Of a stretch of DNA of 7,848 nucleotides, positions 1 through 6,858 are shown one piece after another. The stretch lies in contig JAJYLK010000047.1 of the NCBI GenBank assembly GCA_021787775.1, forward strand, positions 1 through 7,848, read 5' to 3'. The notes below the pieces were generated by a model that made no database searches, was not told the origin of the DNA, and worked only from the letters and a program-made list of their open reading frames with translations. Source of the DNA: Actinomycetes bacterium (lineage in GTDB: Bacteria > Actinomycetota > Thermoleophilia > BMS3ABIN01). The position numbers were made by a program, and so were the translations under genes. Each line of letters opens with the position of its first letter. Position 1 is the stretch's first letter.

Positions 1-1680
1 TACGGTGATGACGCCGTCAGGATGCATGGTGCGGACGTCCTCGATGTAATCCATCAGCGGCTCGATCACGGAGCGGTAGGGCGAATCCAGCACCCGCAGC
101 GGTACGCCCATGCCATATTCATGCCACTTCTGCTGCACGCGTTCGGTCTCCTCCGGATCAAAGCAGACATAGACCGCCACCACATCATCTGACAGCACTT
201 TGGCATACCTGATCGCCTGGATTACCGCCCGCTGCACGCCCGAGACCGGCACGATCACGGAGTGGTGCTCGAATTCCGCCTCCGGGGCGGCTCCCTCCAG
301 CGAAAGTTGACTGGCAATCGAATCATAGTGCTTCCTGACCTGATGAGTCAGATAGACGATAACGGGGATGGCGATCACCACGATCCAGGCGCCATAGATG
401 AATTTCGATGAGGCAATCACGACCAGCACCACTGCCGTCGTCAGTGCACCGAAACCGTTGATGAACATGTTGCGCCGCCACTTGTCTTCCCTCAACCTCA
501 GCCAGTGCCGCACCATCCCCGCCTGCGAGAGCGTGAACGCCAGAAACACGCCCACCGCGTATAGCGGGATCAGCTTATTGGTCTCGGCGCCGAAGATCAC
601 CACCAGTCCGGCGGCGAACAGCCCCAGGATGAGGATGCCGTTGGAGAACACCAGCCGGTCGCCGCGGCTGCCGAACTGCCTGGGCATGAAGCCGTCGGCG
701 GCCATAACTGAGGACAGCCTAGGAAAGTCCTGGAAGGAGGTGTTGGCGGCCAGGATGAGGATCAGCGCCGTGGCGAACTGGATGAAGTAGTAGGGGATGC
801 CCTTGCCGGCGAATACGATCGCCGTCAGTTGCGATAAAACAGTCTCGTTGGCAACCGGCAGGATGTTGAAATGATCGGCCAGGAAGGAGATGCCGATGAA
901 CATCGAGCCGAGGATAGCCGCCATCCAGATCAGCGTGATGCTGGCGTTGCGCGGCTCCGGCTCCTTGAACGCCCGCACGCCGTTGGAGACCGCCTCGATG
1001 CCGGTCATGGCCGTGCAGCCGGAGGCGAATGCCTTTAGGATGACGAAGATGGCGAAATATGACTCAGTAGCCTTAAGCGTTTGCGGCGGCGGCACCGGTG
1101 CGCCGGTGAGGTACTTGAACAGGCCGATGCCGATGAGGGCGAAGATGCCGAAGATGAACAGGTAAGTAGGCACCGAGAAGATGCGGCCCGCCTCGCGCAC
1201 CCCGCGCAGGTTGCCCAGCATCAGCAGGGCGATCGCCACCAGCGACAGTATCACCTTGTGCGGGTCCAGAACGGGGAAGGCCGAGGTGATGGCGGCCACG
1301 CCGGCGGTGATGCTCACCGACACCGTCAGCACATAGTCGATCAGGAGCGCCGCGCCGGCGACGAGGCCGAAATTATCGCCCAGATTTTCCTTGGCGACGA
1401 TGTAGGAGCCGCCGCCGGAGGGATAGGCGTGGATCGTCTGGAAGTAGGATGTGACGACGATGACAATCAGCGCCGCGATGACCACGGAGATGGCCATCGA
1501 GTAGTTGATCAGCGCCGTGCCGGCGACCACCAGCGCCAGCAGGATCTCTTCGGTGGCGTAGGCGACCGATGAGAGCGCGTCGGATGAGAAGATCGCCAGG
1601 CCGGTGACCCGGGAGAGCCGCTCGTGCTTCTCCTTGATGGTCTCGACGGGCTGGCCGATGAGAAAGCTTTTCAGTGACAT
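1..1680 (-). CDS. kimA: KimA-like APC-superfamily potassium permease (3' end outside window)
   Basis: An uninterrupted frame runs from ATG at 1680-1678 to the window edge, giving 560 residues; the last ~45-50 residues are missing if it matches B. subtilis KimA (~607 aa). The N-terminal half carries the KimA signatures SSDALSSVAYATEE (res. 32-45), AYPSGGGSYIVAKENLG (85-101), LLIDYVLTVSVSITAG (112-127) and SGCTAMTGIEAVSNG (220-234). The central part has LILAANTSFQDFP (308-320) and KLIPLYAVGVFLAFTLSQ (369-386). Positions equivalent to residues reported to bind K+ in KimA are kept, by my recalled alignment: Asp34, Tyr41, Asp115, Tyr116, Thr119, Ser123, Thr226, Tyr374. About 12 hydrophobic segments are followed from ~residue 470 by a soluble Usp-like domain (VIVPVSGVQRAVIQAIRYAK). 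Known family role: high-affinity K+ uptake coupled to protons across the inner membrane, inhibited by c-di-AMP in Firmicutes. The ATG has no clear Shine-Dalgarno but matches the family N-terminus (KSFLIGQP). A generic amino-acid permease is the alternative, and less likely. Confidence 0.88.
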   Translation of the reverse strand, partial: MSLKSFLIGQPVETIKEKHERLSRVTGLAIFSSDALSSVAYATEEILLALVVAGTALINYSMAISVVIAALIVIVVTSYFQTIHAYPSGGGSYIVAKENLGDNFGLVAGAALLIDYVLTVSVSITAGVAAITSAFPVLDPHKVILSLVAIALLMLGNLRGVREAGRIFSVPTYLFIFGIFALIGIGLFKYLTGAPVPPPQTLKATESYFAIFVILKAFASGCTAMTGIEAVSNGVRAFKEPEPRNASITLIWMAAILGSMFIGISFLADHFNILPVANETVLSQLTAIVFAGKGIPYYFIQFATALILILAANTSFQDFPRLSSVMAADGFMPRQFGSRGDRLVFSNGILILGLFAAGLVVIFGAETNKLIPLYAVGVFLAFTLSQAGMVRHWLRLREDKWRRNMFINGFGALTTAVVLVVIASSKFIYGAWIVVIAIPVIVYLTHQVRKHYDSIASQLSLEGAAPEAEFEHHSVIVPVSGVQRAVIQAIRYAKVLSDDVVAVYVCFDPEETERVQQKWHEYGMGVPLRVLDSPYRSVIEPLMDYIEDVRTMHPDGVITV

Positions 1681-1747
1681 ATTATTGCGTTAGATAAAAT
1701 GCTGGCCGAAACTGCGCGATTTGCGAAGTCTCTGAGATTTTCCATAG

Positions 1748-1773
1748 AAAAAACCGCCTGCGAGTGGCGGTTT
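1748..1773 (-). terminator. Rho-independent terminator
   Basis: On the minus strand the stem AAACCGCC / GGCGGTTT (8 bp) closes a 7-nt loop ACTCGCA and runs into six T residues. The uridine tract exists only on the minus strand, so it works in the direction of hypE towards the KimA-like gene. It could end read-through from the hyp operon. It also lies only about 8 nt past the expected start of the sigma70 promoter at 1788-1816, so it may attenuate transcription of the permease. Confidence 0.85.
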
Positions 1774-1787
1774 CAAGCCGTGACCGT

Positions 1788-1816
1788 ATTGTAATCCCGC
1801 GTGGGGAGCGTTTCAA
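1788..1816 (-). promoter_or_regulatory. Sigma70-type promoter upstream of the KimA-like gene
   Basis: On the minus strand the -35 box TTGAAA (1816-1811) and the -10 box TACAAT (1793-1788) are exactly 17 nt apart; each matches consensus at 5 of 6 positions. The expected transcription start is near 1781, about 100 nt before the permease ATG. It sits between the long inverted repeat and the terminator, in the only non-coding stretch of the window. No other promoter of comparable quality was found in this strip. Confidence 0.65.
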
Positions 1817-1839
1817 CCAGACTTGCGCCACCTGCCTTG

Positions 1840-1937
1840 AGGGACGTACGTTTCCAATGTTTCCTAACCTGGTTGGAGCTTACTTTGGAGGCCGCAAATT
1901 ATTTTGAAGTTAGGAAACATTGGAAACGTACGTCCCT
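1840..1937. repeat. 98-bp element with perfect 29-bp inverted arms (REP/MITE-like hairpin)
   Basis: The left arm (1840-1868) and right arm (1909-1937) are exact reverse complements over 29 bp, around a 40-nt AT-richer loop (1869-1908). Each arm starts AGGGACGTACGTTTCC when read inward, contains the self-palindrome ACGTACGT, and repeats GTTTCC with a 9-nt period. The element begins 5 nt past the hypE stop codon. There is no T-tract on either side, so it is not a standard intrinsic terminator, though the hairpin could protect the hyp mRNA 3' end. No target-site duplication or transposase gene is visible. My inference is a non-autonomous mobile hairpin of the kind mobilised by REP-associated Y1 transposases. 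Confidence 0.8.
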
Positions 1938-1942
1938 GGGCC

Positions 1943-3031
1943 TCAGCAGATGCGTGGCAGTTGCTCGCCGGCCGGCATCTGCACCACCCGCCGGCTGCCC
2001 ATCACTGTGCGGGCGTAGACCCGGTTTCGGCTCTGGCGGCCCGTATTGGGGGCGGCTGCGCCGGTGGCGGGACTCCGGCTGGCGTCATCGCCAGAGCCGG
2101 CTTCCCCGGGGCGCAGCACCCGGCCGATGACGGTCGCCCCGGTTCCCAGCGGGTGGCTGTGCATCGCCTGCAGCAGCCGGTCCGCATCCTGCGACGCCAC
2201 GAACGCCACGAGCTTGCCCTCGTTGGCCAGGATCAGCGGATCGAGGCCAAGGAGCTCACAGGCGCCGCGCACTTCGGAGCGCATCGGGATCGCCGCCTCG
2301 TCAATCTCGATGGACACTCCGGCCGCGAGGGCGATCTCGTTCAGCAACGCCGCCAGTCCGCCGCGGGTGGGGTCGCGCATGGCATGGATGCGCGGCGTCG
2401 CCTCCAGCATCTGGCGCACGATGTCTCCCAGCGGAGCGCAGTCGCTTTTCAGCTCGACGTCGAACTCCATCCCTTCGCGCTGGCTGAGGATGGCTATGCC
2501 ATGGTCGCCGAGGCTGCCGCTGATGATCACCGCGTCGCCGGGCCGGGCGCCGGCCGCGGAGATGTGCACGCCCGCCGGGATCACGCCGATGCCGCTGGTG
2601 GTGATGAACAGCCCGTCGGCGGCGCCCTGCTCCACGACCTTGGTATCACCGGCGACCACCTGCACGTGCGCTTCGCGGGCAGCGGCGCGCATCGACTGCG
2701 CGATGCGCTCGAGCTCAGTGATGGGGAATCCGTCCTCGATGATAAAGCCGGCAGAAATGTAAAGCGGCGCCGCGCCCATCACCGCCAGGTCGTTGACGGT
2801 GCCGGTCAACGACAGACGGCCGATATCGCCGCCAGGAAAGAAAAGGGGGGAGACCACATGGGAGTCGATCGTGAAAGCCAGCCGGCCCTGCAGCTCCAGC
2901 GTCGCCGCGTCGTCCATACGGTTGAGAATGGGGTTGCCTAGAGCGCGGGCGAAGACGTCACCCACCAGCTCGCGCGTCAGGCGGCCGCCGCCGCCGTGCG
3001 CCAGCCGGACCGTGTCTCCCGCGCCACTCAT
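1943..3031 (-). CDS. hypE: Hydrogenase maturation protein HypE (carbamoyl dehydratase)
   Basis: 362 aa from ATG at 3031-3029 to TGA at 1945-1943. HypE accepts a carbamoyl group from HypF on its C-terminal cysteine and dehydrates it with ATP to a thiocyanate, the source of the CN ligands of the [NiFe] iron. The PurM/AIRS-like fold is evident: glycine-rich N-terminus AHGGGGRLTRELV (res. 11-23), MDDAAT (39-44), the nucleotide-binding region DSHVVSPLFFPGGDIGRL (56-73), GTVNDLAVMGAAP (77-89), VVAGDTKVV (125-133), SGSLGDHG (171-178), RDPTRGGLAALLNE (219-232). It ends in the diagnostic LPRIC, so the acceptor Cys362 is present. It starts 9 nt after hypD, so translation is probably coupled. It is slightly long for the family because of a Gly/Ala/Ser-rich linker at about residues 308-336 that I take to be an in-frame insertion. 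Confidence 0.97.
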   Translation of the reverse strand: MSGAGDTVRLAHGGGGRLTRELVGDVFARALGNPILNRMDDAATLELQGRLAFTIDSHVVSPLFFPGGDIGRLSLTGTVNDLAVMGAAPLYISAGFIIEDGFPITELERIAQSMRAAAREAHVQVVAGDTKVVEQGAADGLFITTSGIGVIPAGVHISAAGARPGDAVIISGSLGDHGIAILSQREGMEFDVELKSDCAPLGDIVRQMLEATPRIHAMRDPTRGGLAALLNEIALAAGVSIEIDEAAIPMRSEVRGACELLGLDPLILANEGKLVAFVASQDADRLLQAMHSHPLGTGATVIGRVLRPGEAGSGDDASRSPATGAAAPNTGRQSRNRVYARTVMGSRRVVQMPAGEQLPRIC

Positions 3032-3040
3032 GGCCTCATC

Positions 3041-4243
3041 TCACATCTCATAATGGAAGTAGGCCGCGCACGTTCCCTCCGAGGAGACCATGCACGGGCC
3101 AACGGGATGATCGGGATGGCATTCGCCGGCAAAGAGGCCGCATTCCGGGGGACGTTTCCGGCCGGTGAGAATCTGCCCGCAGATGCAGCCGCGCGGTTCG
3201 CGTGAATAACCGGTGTCGACCTCGAGCATTTTTTGCGCATCATGGGGAAGGAACTCTTCGCGCAACATCAGCCCGCTCATGGGGATGCGGCCCAGGCCGC
3301 GCCACTCCGCGTCGCATGGCTCGAACACCGAATATAGCAGCTCCATCGCCGCCGGATTGCCTTCCGGCCTGACGCCACGGCTGTACTGGACCTCGACACT
3401 GGCGTTGCCCGCTTCCAGCTGGTCGACAATCATGTTCAACGAAAGCAGGATATCAACCGGCTCAAAGCCGGCGATGACGCAGGGCAGGCCGTAGCCTGCG
3501 GCCACCGGGCTGTAGGCATCCGGTCCGATGATAGCCGAAACGTGACCGGGACAGAGGAAGGCGTCCATCGCCAGCTCCGGCGTGGCGCACAGTGCCGCCA
3601 GCGCCGGCGGCACCAGCTTGTGCACCGAGTGAACGAGGAAGTTATCCAGACCGCTCCTTTGCGCTTCGATCAGCGCCGCGGCCACCGTGGGCGCGGTGGT
3701 CTCGAAACCGACACCGAAAAAAACCACCCGCCGCCCGGGGTTGTCCCGAGCGATCTGAAGGGCGTCGAGTGTCGAATAGACGACGCGGACGTCGGCGCCG
3801 CCGCTGCGAGCCTCGGCCAGGCCTGTACGGGTGCCCGGCACCTTGAGCATGTCGCCGAACGTGGCGGCGATTACTCCCGGCAGCAGCGCCATCTCGATAA
3901 AGGCGTCGATATCGCGGTTGGCAGTGACGCAGACGGGGCAGCCCGGTCCCGAGATCAGTTTCAGCCAGGGCGGCAGCGCCTGGCGGATGCCGTGACGCGA
4001 GATCGCCATCGTGTGCGTCCCGCACACCTCCATGATTTTAAGTTCAGTCGCGCCGCCGTCGGTCGCACGCGTCCTGCCTGCCGGGGGCAGGCCGGCCGTG
4101 GCGCGTTCCGCGAGCGAGTTCAGCAGTCGGATGGCATCTGCGCTCTCGCGGAAATCATCCACAAAATCAAGCCGCGGCGCTTTCCGGTTCATATCCGGCA
4201 ACCCCGGGCCGCAGTTAGAAATTCCCGGCCGGTCACTGTCCAT
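3041..4243 (-). CDS. hypD: Hydrogenase maturation protein HypD (Fe-S scaffold)
   Basis: 400 aa from ATG at 4243-4241. HypD carries a [4Fe-4S] cluster and, with HypC, holds the iron that receives CN and CO before transfer to the hydrogenase large subunit. Signature motifs: KIMEVCGTHTMAI (res. 69-81, Cys74), ISGPGCPVCVT (97-107, Cys102 and Cys105), FFGVGFETTAP (175-185), FLCPGHVSAIIG (229-240), and a C-terminal cysteine-rich region with CICGQIL (353-359), ECGLF (367-371), GECHP (373-377), CMVSSEGTCAAYFHY (384-398). The start overlaps hypC by 11 nt and has GGAAG at a reasonable distance. The in-frame ATG at 4192-4190 would give 383 aa, closer to the usual length, and may be the true start. A Pro/Ala/Gly-rich stretch at about 49-68 is not typical of the family and coincides with a perfect DNA hairpin. 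Confidence 0.97.
   Translation of the reverse strand: MDSDRPGISNCGPGLPDMNRKAPRLDFVDDFRESADAIRLLNSLAERATAGLPPAGRTRATDGGATELKIMEVCGTHTMAISRHGIRQALPPWLKLISGPGCPVCVTANRDIDAFIEMALLPGVIAATFGDMLKVPGTRTGLAEARSGGADVRVVYSTLDALQIARDNPGRRVVFFGVGFETTAPTVAAALIEAQRSGLDNFLVHSVHKLVPPALAALCATPELAMDAFLCPGHVSAIIGPDAYSPVAAGYGLPCVIAGFEPVDILLSLNMIVDQLEAGNASVEVQYSRGVRPEGNPAAMELLYSVFEPCDAEWRGLGRIPMSGLMLREEFLPHDAQKMLEVDTGYSREPRGCICGQILTGRKRPPECGLFAGECHPDHPVGPCMVSSEGTCAAYFHYEM
4076..4092. repeat. Perfect GC-rich palindrome inside hypD
   Basis: GCCTGCC (4076-4082) and GGCAGGC (4086-4092) are exact reverse complements around a GGG loop. It encodes about residues 51-56 of HypD (GLPPAG) in the atypical linker before the CGTH motif. 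Hairpins of this size can arise by chance in GC-rich DNA; what makes it notable is that it lies in the stretch that looks inserted. Confidence 0.6.
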
Positions 4244-4469
4244 CGCCGGCTTCCAGTGAATCTGACAGTTCGTCGAACAGCGCCAGCGTCTTCATGGCTT
4301 CGGCCTCGTCGAGCCGCGATATGGCGAAGCCGGCATGCAGCAGCACGTAGTCGCCCAGGGAAGCCTCCGGCAGCAGAACCAGTGACGCCTGCTTGCGCAG
4401 GCCGCCGATCTCCACCACCGCAGTCTGGTTGTCAAGTTCGATTATCTTTGCCGGCACAGCGAGGCACAT
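4233..4469 (-). CDS. hypC: Hydrogenase maturation chaperone HypC/HybG
   Basis: 78 aa from ATG at 4469-4467, which gives the invariant start MCLAVPAKI; the next upstream start would add 11 unrelated residues. Cys2, exposed after removal of the initiator Met, binds the Fe(CN)2CO precursor with HypD and delivers it to the large-subunit precursor. The OB-fold strand pattern follows (AVVEIGGLRKQASLVLL, res. 17-33; SLGDYVLLHAGFAISRLDEAEA, 37-58). Length is normal. The ATG begins 2 nt after the hypF TGA, and the gene overlaps hypD by 11 nt if hypD starts at 4243, so translation is likely coupled on both sides. There is no second paralogue (HupF/HybG-like) in the window to show which hydrogenase it serves. 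Confidence 0.97.
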   Translation of the reverse strand: MCLAVPAKIIELDNQTAVVEIGGLRKQASLVLLPEASLGDYVLLHAGFAISRLDEAEAMKTLALFDELSDSLEAGDGQ

Positions 4470-4471
4470 TG

Positions 4472-6820
4472 TCAGGACTCTCCCGGAAAGCTTTCGCGGC
4501 ACAGGAGTAGCGCCGCCTGTCCCAGCGCCAGGCCGCCGTCATTGGGCGGCACCATGCCATGGCTGAGGACTTTCAGGCCCCGGCGGCCGAGGCCGTCGCT
4601 CACCAGTTCCAGCAACAGCAGGTTCTGGAAAACGCCGCCGCTCAAAGCAGCCGTGGCCAGGCCGTCGCGCTCCGCCAGGCCGGCGGCGAGATCCACGAGT
4701 GCCGCGGCCAGCCCCAGGTGAAACCGGGCGGCGATGGCGCCGGGCGCTTCGCCCCGGCCGAGGCCGGCGATGATGCTCCTCACGGCGTTTCCGGGCGACA
4801 GCAGCCAGGGGCTGACATCCGCCGCGATCTCGAACCGGTAGGGCGCCGGATGCGGCAGCGATTCCGCATTCATTGCCAGCCATCGCCTGGCGGCCGCTTC
4901 CAGCTCCATCGCGCCCTGGGCTTCATAAGTAACCGAATTCCTGCCCAGGGCAAGCGACGCCACGGCATCGAAGAGACGGCCGCAGCTTGAGGTGGCAGGG
5001 CAGTTGAGCCGCCCCTCCAGCTGGCGCAGCAGCAGCTGTTTTTTGGCGGCGTCGATGCCGAGGATGTCGGCGACCAGGTCCATGTCCCCGGGGGCATGCG
5101 TCCACGCGAGCGCCAGCGCCGTGCGCCATGGCTCGCGGATCGCCGCCTCGCCGCCCAGCAGCGGGAAATACTGAAGATGGGCGGCGCGTTTAAGGCCGCC
5201 TTCCAGGCTGCCGGTGAAGAACTCACCGCCCCAGATGGCGCCGTCGTCGCCCAGGCCGGTGCCGTCCAGCGCCATGCCGACGGCTGCGCCGGTAAAGCTG
5301 TTCTCCGCCAGGCAGGCAGCGATATGTGCGCGGTGGTGCTGGAATCGGGTTACGGGTTCGCCCCGTTCGAGACAGTACGATGTCGAAAGATAGCCGGGAT
5401 GCAGATCGCATGCCAGCCGCCGGGGTCGTGCGCCAAAGATCTCCTCAAAAAGTCTCTCAGTGCGTTCGAAATGCTCGAGCGTGGCCGCATTCCCGAGGTC
5501 GCCGATATGCTGCGAAAGGAACGCCTGTTTGCCGCGCGTGAGGCAGAACGCGCTCTTGAGCTCGCCGCCGCCCGCCAGCACCGGCTCGCGCTCCATTTCG
5601 TCTCCCAGCGGCAGCATCACCGGCATCGGCGCGTAGCCGCGCGCCCGCCGGAGAAGGACCGTGCGGTCGCCGGGGCCGATCATCGCGACGCTGTCGTCGT
5701 AAGTGGAGCGGATGCCGCGGTTGTGCAGCAGCAGCAGGTCCGCGATCTGCCCCAGGCGTTCAACGGCCTCGTTGTTCGTGCGGCAGATTGGCTCACTGGA
5801 CCGGTTGCCGCTGGTCATGATCAACGGCTCGCCGGCCGCGTCCATCAGCAGGAAATGAAGCGGAGTGTAAGGAAGGATCACTCCCAGGTGGTCCAGGCCC
5901 GGCGCGGCGACGCTTCCGACATGGCTTGCGGGTCGGGTCTTGAGCAGGACGATGGGGCGCTCAACTGACTCCAGCAGCGCCTTTTCCGCCTCGCTAACCT
6001 GGCAGTGAAGCCCCGCTTCATCCACTGAAGCCGTCATGACCGCAAACGGTTTGTGCGGTCGCTGTTTCAGCTGTCTGAGCCGGCCGACCGCTTTTTTGTC
6101 GCCCGCCAGACAGGCCAGCTGGAACCCGCCCAGGCCCTTCAGGGCCACGATCTTGCCTTCCAGCAACGCCGTCGCGGCTGCTGCGACCGGATCCACCGCC
6201 GGCAGGGCGGCGCCGTCGCGGCCGGCCAGCCACAGGCTGGGCCCGCAGTGGGGGCACGCATTCGGCTCCGCGTGGAAGCGGCGGCTGGCCGGATCCTCAT
6301 ATTCCGCCAGGCAGTCCGGGCACATTTCGAACACAGACATGGTGGTGAGGCTGCGGTCGTAAGGAAGGCCTTCCATGATGGTGAAACGCGGACCGCAATC
6401 GGTGCAGTTGATGAATGGATAGCGGTAGCGGCGGTTGTCCGGGTCGAAGAGCTCCTGCTGACAGGCATCACAGGTGCAGCTGTCGGGGCTGACCAGTTGA
6501 CGCCGGCTGCGGCCCGAGAGCGATGTCCCGATCTCGAACCGCGAGCGGCCGGCCGGCTCCATGGCAACGGTCTCGACAGAGGTGATCAGCGCCCGCGGCG
6601 GTGCTTCGGTGCGGATGTCCTCAACCAGGGAGGCAACCGCGTCCGCGGCGCCTTCAACATCGATCTCGACGCCGGCGGCGGTATTGATCACCCGGCCGGC
6701 AAGACCGCGGCTCGTCGCCTGGCGGTAAATGAACGGCCGGAAACCCACGCCCTGCACCACACCGGTGACCGAGATGACGATCCGTGTGGGATTGGTTGTG
6801 CTGTTGCCTGTGCGTGACAT
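4472..6820 (-). CDS. hypF: Carbamoyltransferase HypF
   Basis: 782 aa from ATG at 6820-6818. HypF converts carbamoyl phosphate and ATP to carbamoyl-adenylate and passes the carbamoyl group to HypE. All domains are present in order. The acylphosphatase domain has VQGVGFRPFIYR (res. 22-33). Two zinc-finger-like units carry four CxxC pairs (Cys117/120, 139/142, 167/170, 189/192). The YrdC-like nucleotide-binding domain spans about 210-395 (KIVALKGLGGFQLACLA; KQRPHKPFAVM; TSGNRSSEPI). The Kae1-like domain has FQHHRAHIAACL (493-504), ALDGTGLGDDGAIWGGEF (517-534) and ALSGGVFQNLLL (725-736). Length is close to E. coli HypF (750 aa). A longer frame from 6904 would add 28 residues and overlap hypB; I prefer 6820 because the conserved domain starts about 13 residues in, although its Shine-Dalgarno is weak. 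It ends 2 nt before hypC. Confidence 0.97.
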   Translation of the reverse strand: MSRTGNSTTNPTRIVISVTGVVQGVGFRPFIYRQATSRGLAGRVINTAAGVEIDVEGAADAVASLVEDIRTEAPPRALITSVETVAMEPAGRSRFEIGTSLSGRSRRQLVSPDSCTCDACQQELFDPDNRRYRYPFINCTDCGPRFTIMEGLPYDRSLTTMSVFEMCPDCLAEYEDPASRRFHAEPNACPHCGPSLWLAGRDGAALPAVDPVAAAATALLEGKIVALKGLGGFQLACLAGDKKAVGRLRQLKQRPHKPFAVMTASVDEAGLHCQVSEAEKALLESVERPIVLLKTRPASHVGSVAAPGLDHLGVILPYTPLHFLLMDAAGEPLIMTSGNRSSEPICRTNNEAVERLGQIADLLLLHNRGIRSTYDDSVAMIGPGDRTVLLRRARGYAPMPVMLPLGDEMEREPVLAGGGELKSAFCLTRGKQAFLSQHIGDLGNAATLEHFERTERLFEEIFGARPRRLACDLHPGYLSTSYCLERGEPVTRFQHHRAHIAACLAENSFTGAAVGMALDGTGLGDDGAIWGGEFFTGSLEGGLKRAAHLQYFPLLGGEAAIREPWRTALALAWTHAPGDMDLVADILGIDAAKKQLLLRQLEGRLNCPATSSCGRLFDAVASLALGRNSVTYEAQGAMELEAAARRWLAMNAESLPHPAPYRFEIAADVSPWLLSPGNAVRSIIAGLGRGEAPGAIAARFHLGLAAALVDLAAGLAERDGLATAALSGGVFQNLLLLELVSDGLGRRGLKVLSHGMVPPNDGGLALGQAALLLCRESFPGES

Positions 6821-6858
6821 GACTTCGTAGCGGTGATTCTGGTTCGCCGGGTGGCCGT

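Noticed and set aside
1770..1816. Two GTTTCAA copies 40 nt apart, resembling CRISPR repeat ends
   Set aside because: Similarity stops after 7 nt, only two copies exist, and both are explained by the -35 box and the terminator stem.
1681..1839. c-di-AMP (ydaO-type) riboswitch expected from the downstream KimA-like gene
   Set aside because: Could not match the conserved core by eye, and the promoter leaves only ~8 nt of leader before the terminator.
1814..1875. CAACCAG (1814-1820) and CTGGTTG (1869-1875), a possible alternative pairing between the repeat loop and the promoter region
   Set aside because: Only 7 bp, and it would compete with a far stronger 29-bp hairpin; likely chance.
1904..2941. 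Long plus-strand open frame (345 aa) opposite hypE
   Set aside because: Antisense shadow of hypE in GC-rich DNA; His/Arg/Gly-rich composition with no recognisable motif, and it begins inside the inverted repeat.
3542..4510. Plus-strand open frame (322 aa) opposite hypD, hypC and the hypF end
   Set aside because: Spans three real genes on the other strand, has no family motif, and has shadow-like Arg/Ala/His composition.
5096..5968. Plus-strand open frame (290 aa) opposite hypF
   Set aside because: Lies wholly within the well-conserved hypF reading frame; no motifs of its own.
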